Source of the DNA: Lachnospiraceae bacterium UBA7480
GTDB taxonomy: Bacteria > Bacillota > Clostridia > Lachnospirales > Lachnospiraceae
Length of the DNA stretch: 12,056 bases
Direction of reading: 5' to 3'
Assembly (NCBI GenBank): GCA_002479655.1
Contig: DLOQ01000062.1
Span: 1 to 12,056 of the forward strand
Shown here: positions 6,678-12,056 of the stretch, piece after piece
Layout: every line of letters starts with the position of its first letter
How positions within the stretch are numbered: position 1 is the first letter of the stretch
The notes under the pieces: generated by a model
Told to the model about the DNA's origin: nothing
Seen by the model: the letters and a program-made list of their open reading frames with translations, nothing else
Databases searched by the model: none
Made by a program: the position numbers and the translations under genes

Positions 6678-7286
6678 TTACTCTCCGATCAAACCAATGT
6701 CACGAAAACGCTTCTCATTAGCATGGGCATAATATATTACCTTCGGATGATAGCTCATAACAAGTTTCCAGTCACTTTGTAAAGCAGCATTTTCCTCATA
6801 AGCGTCAAGATATTCTATTGGTTCTAAATCGCCTACCAAACATTCTCCGTTATCTAAAATCACAGAAATGCTGTCCTTACTATGACTTGCAGTCGGAATG
6901 ATTTCCCCCGCAATCCCCATATGGGCAAGAAACTCTCTGCTTTCCTTAAGCGTAATTATAACGGCATTCTTTTCATCAATAGGCTCATATTGCAAATGTT
7001 TTTCCCGCTTAAATAATTCATCAGCAAAATGCACATATTCATATTGAGTATCAAGAAGCAACAATTTTATTCCCAATTTTGTCAGCTCACTAACAAGCCC
7101 GATATGGTCCGGATGATAATGCGTTGCCAGAAGATAAGTAATATCGGCGATTGCTATATGATTTTTCTTTAGTTCTTTATAAAAAGCTGACAGCGTTCCT
7201 GCGTAATCCGTATCGATCAATACTCCGCTGTTTACTCCACGCACAAAATATGTATTTGTATTCCCGTATTTTAATCTTGTTACCAT
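6678..7286 (-). CDS. MBL-fold metallo-hydrolase
   Basis: The ORF from TTG 7292 is 204 residues. ATG 7286 (202 aa) fits the family better, although no good Shine-Dalgarno is seen. In 204-residue numbering, the zinc motif H-x-H-x-D-H is His58-Tyr-His60-Pro-Asp62-His63 (THYHPDHIG). His137 (TASHSKDS), Asp155 (VGDLEP) and His190 (YYAHAN) complete the binuclear metal site, so the enzyme looks active. It belongs to the general glyoxalase-II/beta-lactamase-fold superfamily; its short length and plain layout suggest a small-molecule ester or thioester hydrolase rather than RNase Z. It is the first gene of the apparent operon that runs on to the MoxR trio. Confidence 0.9.
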   Translation of the reverse strand: MVTRLKYGNTNTYFVRGVNSGVLIDTDYAGTLSAFYKELKKNHIAIADITYLLATHYHPDHIGLVSELTKLGIKLLLLDTQYEYVHFADELFKREKHLQYEPIDEKNAVIITLKESREFLAHMGIAGEIIPTASHSKDSISVILDNGECLVGDLEPIEYLDAYEENAALQSDWKLVMSYHPKVIYYAHANEKRFRDIGLIGE

Positions 7287-7310
7287 ATCCAAAAATCTTC
7301 ATTATCTATT

Positions 7311-7337
7311 TTATTTTACATGATATCAGCATCATGT
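7311..7337 (-). promoter_or_regulatory. Palindrome inside a possible promoter spacer upstream of the MBL gene
   Basis: A perfect 7-bp inverted repeat, ACATGAT-N6-ATCATGT (7318-7337), lies in the 92-base gap. On the minus strand it sits between a weak -35 (TTAGAA) and a good -10-like TAAAAT, 18 bases apart, the geometry of an operator placed in a spacer. No T-run follows on either strand, so it is not a typical terminator. The promoter call is weak; the palindrome itself is exact. Confidence 0.35.
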
Positions 7338-7384
7338 TCTAAGCATTGCTTAAAAAAGCTATTCCATTTCACTCAAATCACGCA

Positions 7385-7897
7385 TTATATATCCTCTTTT
7401 AGCAAAGAATACATCTTCATATCGACGACTTTCCCGTTCTTGACGGCATTGTTTCTCAACGTACCCTCATACTGAAACCCTGCTTTTTCAAGCACTCTGC
7501 AAGATGCGGCGTTATATGCAAACGGCTCTGCATAGATGCGGATAATATCACTTTTGCTGAAAACATATTCACAAATTTGCTTTACTGCTTCGGTCATAAT
7601 CCCCCTGCCCCAATATTCTTCCGCAATGTAATATCCAAGCTCGGCAGTCTGCCGATGTATGTTTCCCTGACGAAAAACACCAATGCTGCCAATCACTTTG
7701 CCGTCTACTGTAACAGCAAATGCAAAGGTATCATTTTCATCTGCTGAAAGCATAGCAGAAATAAAATCCGCTCCGTCTTGCTCTGTGTATGGATATGGTA
7801 ATCCGTCCCGAAGATTATCCTGTATTTTTTTATTTGAAAGAGCTATGGACAAATCTCTTGCGTCTGATAACTCCCATTCCCTTATACTGCAAGTCAT
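7385..7897 (-). CDS. RimJ/RimL-type GNAT acetyltransferase
   Basis: This 170-residue protein has the hallmarks of the RimJ/RimL/SpeG branch (Acetyltransf_3). ELGYYIAEEYWGRGIM lies at residues 86-101, with the acetyl-CoA loop W-G-R-G-I-M. NAASCRVLEKAGFQYEGTLR lies at 129-148, where N-x-A-S-x-R-V-L-E-K-x-G-F is diagnostic. Such enzymes acetylate ribosomal protein N-termini, amino acids, polyamines or antibiotics; the choice cannot be made here. The ATG at 7897 follows AGGAGAG about 5 bases upstream. It lies 41 bases downstream of the toxin gene, so it may be transcribed from the toxin-antitoxin promoter. Confidence 0.93.
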   Translation of the reverse strand: MTCSIREWELSDARDLSIALSNKKIQDNLRDGLPYPYTEQDGADFISAMLSADENDTFAFAVTVDGKVIGSIGVFRQGNIHRQTAELGYYIAEEYWGRGIMTEAVKQICEYVFSKSDIIRIYAEPFAYNAASCRVLEKAGFQYEGTLRNNAVKNGKVVDMKMYSLLKEDI

Positions 7898-7938
7898 TTC
7901 TCTCCTGCCTCCCCGATAACTATGGATTTCTTCCTTGA

Positions 7939-8235
7939 TTACATTTTCCTCATATACTGCTTCAGTTGGTCATAAAAGTTTTCTCTTGTTCCTGCCATGA
8001 TTACAACCACCACCACATTTTCCAAAAATTCCACTGTATATGCAAGTTCATAATTTGTCTTGTTATAATAAATATCATATCCATACACGCCCGACAAATC
8101 TCCCGTCTTGGCTTCGCCAACCGTATAATCCTCCCGGATTTTATCAACCGCCTCCTGATATAGCCTTTTCAGCTTTTTATCTTTCAGTTTCTTTATGAAT
8201 TTTGCTGCAGGAGGCAGAAAACGAATCTCTGTCAT
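7939..8235 (-). CDS. RelE/ParE-fold toxin
   Basis: This 98-residue protein is the typical RelE/ParE superfamily size. It has the opening pattern IRFLPPAAKFIKKLKDKKLK (two basic helices after the first strand), a central GDLSGVYGYDIYYNKTNYEL, and a C-terminal hydrophobic strand VVVVVIMAGTRENFYDQL. The overall form is that of plasmid- and chromosome-encoded Firmicute toxins that cleave mRNA at the ribosome, but the substrate (mRNA or gyrase) cannot be told from sequence alone. Its ATG overlaps the antitoxin stop as ATGA and is preceded by GGAGGAGAAGAA, so it is translationally coupled. The gene is full length and uninterrupted. Confidence 0.85.
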   Translation of the reverse strand: MTEIRFLPPAAKFIKKLKDKKLKRLYQEAVDKIREDYTVGEAKTGDLSGVYGYDIYYNKTNYELAYTVEFLENVVVVVIMAGTRENFYDQLKQYMRKM

Positions 8236-8612
8236 TTCTTCTCCTCCACGCCGAAAACATCATCATAGGATTCATATTCGGATTCTGAAGCAGCAACTCT
8301 CTCTGCTTCCCCCATCATCTCCTCCACAGCCGGACGGATCTGGCTTTGCGCCTGCTTAAAATGCTGAAGCAGCTCATTACCGCTATATCCCTGACCAATC
8401 AGGTCCTCCAGTATCTGTTCGGCAAATTCCCCGCCTGTATTTGTTTTCGCAGGACGAATCACCAGTTCATTCCCCCGTACCATACATTCCGCTTCCGCAT
8501 CAAATCCCAACATAGTAAAAAACTTCTGAGGAATTGTTATCTGTCGTTTTGTAGAAATACTCACTTTTTTTATTTCCATAGGAACACTGCCTTTCATCAT
8601 AGCCGCCGGCAT
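8232..8612 (-). CDS. AbrB/MazE-type (SpoVT-AbrB) antitoxin
   Basis: This 126-residue protein has a swapped-hairpin AbrB DNA-binding domain at about residues 15-56. VSISTKRQITIPQKF followed by GFDAEAE and an RGNELVIRP strand is the standard signature. The C-terminal half (about 60-126) is acidic and helix-forming (EQILEDLIGQ, EEMMGEAERV) and ends in a disordered acidic tail, the usual toxin-neutralising part. The product should bind the RelE-fold toxin and repress its own promoter. The ATG at 8612 has a perfect AAGGAGG 8 bases upstream, which selects it over the later in-frame ATGs at residues 5, 6 and 12. A sigma-A promoter and operator-like repeats lie upstream. Confidence 0.9.
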   Translation of the reverse strand: MPAAMMKGSVPMEIKKVSISTKRQITIPQKFFTMLGFDAEAECMVRGNELVIRPAKTNTGGEFAEQILEDLIGQGYSGNELLQHFKQAQSQIRPAVEEMMGEAERVAASESEYESYDDVFGVEEKK

Positions 8613-8638
8613 ATCTTTGTCCTCCTTATTGTATGCAA

Positions 8639-8678
8639 ATCAAAGAAATAATATTCTTGGTTTCTTTGTATCTTTGAT
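8639..8678 (-). promoter_or_regulatory. Operator-like repeats of the toxin-antitoxin operon
   Basis: Three copies of an 8-base element lie just downstream of the promoter: ATCAAAGA at 8639-8646, and its inverted forms at 8663-8670 (TCTTTGTA) and 8671-8678 (TCTTTGAT). CAAAGAAA (8641-8648) and TTTCTTTG (8661-8668) form a perfect 8-bp inverted repeat with a 12-base spacer. The location over the start region fits binding of the AbrB-type antitoxin for self-repression; that is inference. Confidence 0.55.
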
Positions 8679-8679
8679 A

Positions 8680-8708
8680 ATTGTATTTGTTTTTTTTCTT
8701 TATGTCAA
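8680..8708 (-). promoter_or_regulatory. Sigma-A-type promoter of the toxin-antitoxin operon
   Basis: On the minus strand TTGACA (8703-8708) and TACAAT (8680-8685) are separated by exactly 17 bases. This is a full consensus -35 and a five-of-six -10, about 67 bases upstream of the antitoxin ATG. It should drive antitoxin, toxin and possibly the downstream GNAT. Confidence 0.8.
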
Positions 8709-8777
8709 GTTTTATAGCTTTTAGTTTTTTTGCAAAAAGCCGCTAAAATCATTGTTTTACATGGCATATTTTTATAA

Positions 8778-9884
8778 CTAATCTGCATCGAATACAATTA
8801 ACGGGATCAGCATCTCATCTTCCGTCAAACTGCCATGCATGGAAACCCATCTCTCACCGGTATAATATATTGATAAATTATCTGTTGCAATCGCTAAATA
8901 GTCGCCTAACATGGACCTGAAATTTTTATGATGCCTTCCGGTGCCGAAAAGATTTTTTTCTATTGCTTCTTCCATTGGCATAAGCAAAAATTTGTCTCCG
9001 AACTCTTTTGCAAATTCCTTTTCAAAAAACTTCTTTTTATCTTCCTTTACAAAGAGATTTAGGACTCTCGGTTCCAATGACGGCAACCGGACTAAGCAAT
9101 CACATATGTCCGGATAATCCTGTAAGATAACATAATCTGTATCTATATGTCCATGATCAGCCGTGACAATAATAAGCGTATCCTCCAGTTCCCCGGCAAG
9201 CTTATTGACAACTGTCTCCATATTTTCAAGGGCATCTTTTACAACATCTGAACCGCAGCCGTTTTTATGCAATAAACCATCGGGCTGATTCCAATAAGCA
9301 TATATATATTTTCGTTCAGGTTTTTCGCATAAATCTTTGATTCGTGCGCATATCTCTTCAATACTCTCCGGATAAGGTTCCAGGAAAGGAGCGCAGCCAT
9401 ATGCCTTACCGCCTGCTTTATTTATTGTAGTCACTACATTCTCATAAGGAGTTACGGCCCACGCAACATTATAATCTGCCGCCGGCTCCTCAGTTCCCTG
9501 AACAGTATTCAGAAACACAGTAACATTCTTATCAACCTGCGGATAATAGCAATCCCACCCAAGCCAGCTATGCTCACAGGGCTGCAGCCCCGACATGGCA
9601 GAAGTCGTTGCCGCTACGGTTGTTGATAAAAATACCGATTTGTAGATGCCTGCAAGATGACTTCGAAAAGGTCCAATTTCATCAAGAAATTTCTCCAAAA
9701 TGACCTTCCCCATACCATCTAAAATGAGAACAACAACATTCTTATAATCTTTTTCCAGATATTTGTCTGCAAGGGGCAAGGTTGCTCCTACGGTTGGAAT
9801 TTTCCATTTTTTCAAGATAGAATTAGGAAGATTCGCTAAACAGTTTTCATAATCAGGCCAAACCATATTTTTTTGTTCTTTCAT
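8778..9884 (-). CDS. Type I phosphodiesterase / nucleotide pyrophosphatase (alkaline phosphatase superfamily)
   Basis: This 368-residue protein carries the metal-binding set of the superfamily in order. Asp56 lies in VVLILDGMG. The nucleophile region FLSTTVAATTSAMSGLQP has Thr89 as the likely nucleophile. Asp202 and His206 lie in WNQPDGLLHKNG, Asp243 and His244 in TADHGHID, and His350 in VSMHGSLTEDEML. These positions match phosphodiesterase/NPP-type enzymes (PF01663), which hydrolyse phosphate mono- or diesters using two zinc ions. No signal peptide or membrane helix is seen, so it is probably cytoplasmic, unlike secreted family members. The ATG at 9884 has AAAGGAGC about 6 bases upstream, and the gene starts only 15 bases after an alpha/beta hydrolase gene. 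The substrate is unknown; the neighbours suggest an acyl- or phospho-linked metabolite. Confidence 0.9.
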   Translation of the reverse strand: MKEQKNMVWPDYENCLANLPNSILKKWKIPTVGATLPLADKYLEKDYKNVVVLILDGMGKVILEKFLDEIGPFRSHLAGIYKSVFLSTTVAATTSAMSGLQPCEHSWLGWDCYYPQVDKNVTVFLNTVQGTEEPAADYNVAWAVTPYENVVTTINKAGGKAYGCAPFLEPYPESIEEICARIKDLCEKPERKYIYAYWNQPDGLLHKNGCGSDVVKDALENMETVVNKLAGELEDTLIIVTADHGHIDTDYVILQDYPDICDCLVRLPSLEPRVLNLFVKEDKKKFFEKEFAKEFGDKFLLMPMEEAIEKNLFGTGRHHKNFRSMLGDYLAIATDNLSIYYTGERWVSMHGSLTEDEMLIPLIVFDAD

Positions 9885-9899
9885 AGCTGCTCCTTTCGA

Positions 9900-10700
9900 C
9901 TACATTTTCAAATTACCATATTCAAGCACCTTCTTTAGCTCTTGTATAAAAATATCCGTATCCTTATACATAAGCTGACCATGCCCATAGTTTTGGAAAA
10001 TATGTTCTTCGTAATTCTTCAGATATTTTTTTAGGATTCTATGAGATTTTCTGGCATAGGGTTCCTTGCTTCCGCACCACAGATAGACTTTCGTTTTACT
10101 ATCAGCGATACATGGATTAGCGTGATATGTATAATTCTCATACAGATTCGCTTTCATACTCGCAGGACTGCTGTCCCAGTACATCATAGAAAGTTCACCC
10201 ATATCACTCTCATCTAATCCCATAAGCGTCATTACTTTCACTAATGCTTTTGAGGGCTTTCCCCCATTGCTTTTCATGCGCAAAAATTCCTTTAACCCGA
10301 AATATGCACTCAGCTTTCCCTGATGTGCAACATATACACCGTCAAGGATTGCTTTTTCAATCAAAACATTATTTCTGGCAAGCAGCTCTGTCATTAGCGT
10401 TGCTCCTTGCGAGAAACCACACACAGCATATATTTTCCCGTCGAAATTTTCTGTAATATACTCCTCAATTTCCCGACATTCCTCAGAGAAACTAATGAAA
10501 TCCGGCGCGCCATCATAACACCCATTCATAGCAGGAAAAATCAGAAAGAATTTATCTGCCAAGCCACCTAATTTCTCATAAAATTTTCTCCAATCACAAA
10601 TCATTCCATGCATTATGAGTAATGTTTTGTTTGCTTTATTGCCAAATGTGTGAAACTCCATAACGAATCCTTTTACCTCCAAATCATAATTATCAGACAT
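9900..10700 (-). CDS. Alpha/beta hydrolase
   Basis: This 266-residue protein is counted from ATG 10700, which has AGGA 5 bases upstream; a TTG just before it is possible. The canonical fold is visible. The oxyanion strand LLIMHGM lies near residue 30. The nucleophile elbow GFSQG (G-x-S-x-G) carries Ser97, and a C-terminal NYGHGQLMY supplies His240. The expected acid position after strand 7 reads GSKEPYA, so the triad acid is probably Glu213 rather than the usual Asp. It is an esterase, thioesterase or amidase of unknown substrate. It sits between a BAAT-type hydrolase (14-base gap) and the phosphodiesterase, so it is clearly part of the same operon. No signal peptide is seen, so it is cytoplasmic. 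Confidence 0.88.
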   Translation of the reverse strand: MSDNYDLEVKGFVMEFHTFGNKANKTLLIMHGMICDWRKFYEKLGGLADKFFLIFPAMNGCYDGAPDFISFSEECREIEEYITENFDGKIYAVCGFSQGATLMTELLARNNVLIEKAILDGVYVAHQGKLSAYFGLKEFLRMKSNGGKPSKALVKVMTLMGLDESDMGELSMMYWDSSPASMKANLYENYTYHANPCIADSKTKVYLWCGSKEPYARKSHRILKKYLKNYEEHIFQNYGHGQLMYKDTDIFIQELKKVLEYGNLKM

Positions 10701-10714
10701 CAATTCCTGTTATA

Positions 10715-11575
10715 TCAAGTCCACACCTTCTCGATCCAGTTAAGCAGCTCGTCTGCAAGCTGTTTTCTTTCTTTTGCACATTGAGTTGCATTTTGCCTTT
10801 CAGATTTAAATGCCAGCTTATAAAGCATGCTTGATTCCGTGAGCATTGCATGGCTTAGATTGGGAAATGCAACGTGCTTATATGGAAACGAAAATGATTT
10901 TTCTTTTAGACGCTTTTCCATATACAAGCTGCTTTCATAGGAAGGCCAGACTTTGTCGTTTACAGAGGATAAAAGCAGAATCGGACCATTGATTTTTTCG
11001 ATAGGAATAATCGTATCTTCTGTAACCGTCTTTTCCTTGTTAACAGACAAGAGATGAAGTTCTTTTTCTTTAAGAAGTATTGCAGGAACGTTAAATTTTC
11101 TGAAGTTATAAGGCGCAAATGGTATTTCTTCTCCATGATAACTCCAGCAGGATGTCCCGGAAGGTTTTTTAGATTTACCATGAGCGATCAAACCCTCGCT
11201 GATAAAATACGATGGAACACGCGCAATAACACAGGACAAATCATGAAACACAGCCGCGGATAAAAGCGCTATTTCGCTGCCCTTTGAAGTTCCATCTATC
11301 CCGATCTTATCATATCCTCTATTTTTCAACCATTTAACAGCGGACTCAATATATTCCATCGGAACTCTGTCAAGATTTTTTTGTGTACCTTTTGTTTTAA
11401 ATAAAGCAATCCCCAAAGCAGGGATACCGTTCTTGCAATAAAACTCGGCGCACTTTTTTGTCAGGCTCATTCCGCCATTTGATCCGGAAACAACGATAAC
11501 TATTTTATCGTGTCTGTCACCTACAGGAAAGTAGATTCCCTCAAAGCCTTCTACGGCAACTGTTGTATTTATCAT
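10715..11575 (-). CDS. BAAT/acyl-CoA thioesterase C-terminal domain hydrolase
   Basis: This 286-residue alpha/beta hydrolase belongs to the BAAT_C family (bile acid-CoA:amino acid N-acyltransferase / acyl-CoA thioesterase C-terminal domain). The order of features fits: VIVVSGSNGGM (oxyanion region), then ALGIALFKTKGTQKNLDRVP and MEYIESAVKWLKN, which are very characteristic. The nucleophile elbow G-T-S-K-G-S-E has Ser97; Asp207 lies in SSVNDKVWPS and His242 in PNLSHAML. The nucleophile is Ser, as in thioesterases, not the Cys of BAAT itself, so thioester hydrolysis is more likely than conjugation. The eukaryotic-type N-terminal domain is absent, as is usual in bacteria. The ATG at 11575 has AAAGGA about 9 bases upstream, and a 9-bp hairpin abuts that site. 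Confidence 0.88.
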   Translation of the reverse strand: MINTTVAVEGFEGIYFPVGDRHDKIVIVVSGSNGGMSLTKKCAEFYCKNGIPALGIALFKTKGTQKNLDRVPMEYIESAVKWLKNRGYDKIGIDGTSKGSEIALLSAAVFHDLSCVIARVPSYFISEGLIAHGKSKKPSGTSCWSYHGEEIPFAPYNFRKFNVPAILLKEKELHLLSVNKEKTVTEDTIIPIEKINGPILLLSSVNDKVWPSYESSLYMEKRLKEKSFSFPYKHVAFPNLSHAMLTESSMLYKLAFKSERQNATQCAKERKQLADELLNWIEKVWT

Positions 11576-11586
11576 TCATTTTTCCT

Positions 11587-11609
11587 TTCATAAAAATTCG
11601 TTTTATGAA
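11587..11609 (-). promoter_or_regulatory. Hairpin next to the ribosome site of the BAAT-type gene
   Basis: TTCATAAAA and its exact reverse complement, separated by 5 bases, form a 9-bp inverted repeat in the 61-base gap between the membrane-protein gene and the BAAT-type gene. It ends next to the AAAGGA ribosome site. It is AT-rich, so the hairpin would be weak. It could modulate translation or bind a protein; there is no T-run of terminator type. Confidence 0.35.
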
Positions 11610-11636
11610 CCATGCCATTATTCCAGCGAAGCAAAA

Positions 11637-12056
11637 TTACCCTTTTAAAAAGTAAATCAGTAATACAAGATAATATATGACAAATATCAGATTGCTCCAT
11701 CCGCCGCATACAATAATATGTATTCCTTTGGGTAATTTTTTTATCAGCGGCAGGAGCAGATAGAGAATTCCCGGTGTAATAACCGCAAAACAATTCGGCA
11801 GCATCGTCCAACCGCAAATAATACAAATCAGCAGAATCAACAAACCGATGATCTGAAACAGAAATGAACATTTATTGATAAAAGAAAAATACCGAATCAC
11901 GACATCCATAGCCTTTTTATCGTCCAGCTTTCCGATAAGTCCGAGGTATGCGCAATGACTATGGTACGCACCGCCGATAATAATTCCCATACATGATGAC
12001 AGAAAAGCGATCGTCGCCAAGACAGAGATTTCGTTATTAGAAATCAATACTATATT
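11637..12056 (-). CDS. Small four-helix membrane protein of unknown function, possibly partial
   Basis: The frame encodes at least 136 residues and contains four strong hydrophobic segments, at about residues 7-28, 52-75, 80-103 and 108-135 counted from the TTG at 12047. A Lys/Asp-rich loop (GKLDDKKAMD) follows the first helix. No known family motif is recognised. The frame stays open to the window end (N-I-V before the TTG), so the true start may lie outside; the TTG lacks visible context to judge it. It is the most upstream visible gene of the hydrolase run, with a 61-base gap before the BAAT-type gene, so it may be a membrane anchor or transporter subunit of that pathway. A second long minus-strand frame (11572-11871) overlaps it but has no credible composition. 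Confidence 0.7.
   Translation of the reverse strand, partial: NIVLISNNEISVLATIAFLSSCMGIIIGGAYHSHCAYLGLIGKLDDKKAMDVVIRYFSFINKCSFLFQIIGLLILLICIICGWTMLPNCFAVITPGILYLLLPLIKKLPKGIHIIVCGGWSNLIFVIYYLVLLIYFLKG

Noticed and set aside
8719..8748. Possible terminator hairpin (TTTTAG/CTAAAA around TTTTTGCAAAAA) after the phosphodiesterase gene
   Set aside because: The stem has almost no GC pairs, contains mismatched interior bases and no clear T-run follows on the minus strand. It is too weak to call.
11572..11871. A 99-codon minus-strand frame overlapping the membrane protein and ending in the BAAT-type start
   Set aside because: It is rich in Cys, Arg and Tyr with no domain pattern, while the alternative frame gives a clean four-helix membrane protein with a normal stop. 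It is a shadow frame.

Overview
The window looks like chromosome of a low-GC Gram-positive bacterium, most likely a Clostridia member such as a Lachnospiraceae. This rests on strong AGGAGG-type ribosome sites, sigma-A-type promoter sequence, the MoxR/DUF58 operon style and the AbrB/RelE pair. No rRNA, tRNA, CRISPR array, transposase or integrase is visible. Fourteen of the fifteen genes lie on the minus strand; the exception is a plus-strand regulator at the left end.

Left part (1-2116) is the disturbed zone. An AbiEi/MarR-like antitoxin-type regulator reads rightward. Its first ~27-33 codons (from 291 or 309) are in another frame, separated by a slip on a run of six T, and right after it is a perfectly placed start (1261) that dies after 13 codons, as if a translationally coupled partner had been lost. 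A GNAT acetyltransferase converges on it. Two C-terminal relics of an ArsC/Spx-like protein, same orientation and about 90% identical over 61 bp, bracket the regulator and GNAT. Next to the right-hand relic is a winged-helix fragment that would be in frame with the neighbouring membrane protein were it not for a 20-bp near-perfect tandem duplication.

Middle part (2084-7292, minus strand) is a probable seven-gene transcription unit: MBL-fold hydrolase, GNAT, ABM-like small protein, GNAT, then a translationally coupled MoxR ATPase - DUF58 - polytopic membrane protein trio. The trio resembles MoxR/DUF58/TgpA operons, but the third protein lacks a transglutaminase domain. A 20-bp hairpin palindrome lies upstream of the MBL gene in a possible promoter spacer.

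Next (7385-8708) come a RimJ/RimL-like GNAT and a toxin-antitoxin pair (AbrB-fold antitoxin, RelE/ParE-fold toxin) with a consensus-quality promoter and three operator-like half-sites.

Right part (8778-12056) is a tight four-gene run: a small four-helix membrane protein (possibly cut by the window edge), a BAAT/acyl-CoA-thioesterase-type hydrolase, an alpha/beta hydrolase and a type I phosphodiesterase/alkaline-phosphatase-fold enzyme. All catalytic residues appear present, but the substrate cannot be read from sequence. It is the best candidate for an undescribed pathway; the decayed left end is the best candidate for unusual genome dynamics.
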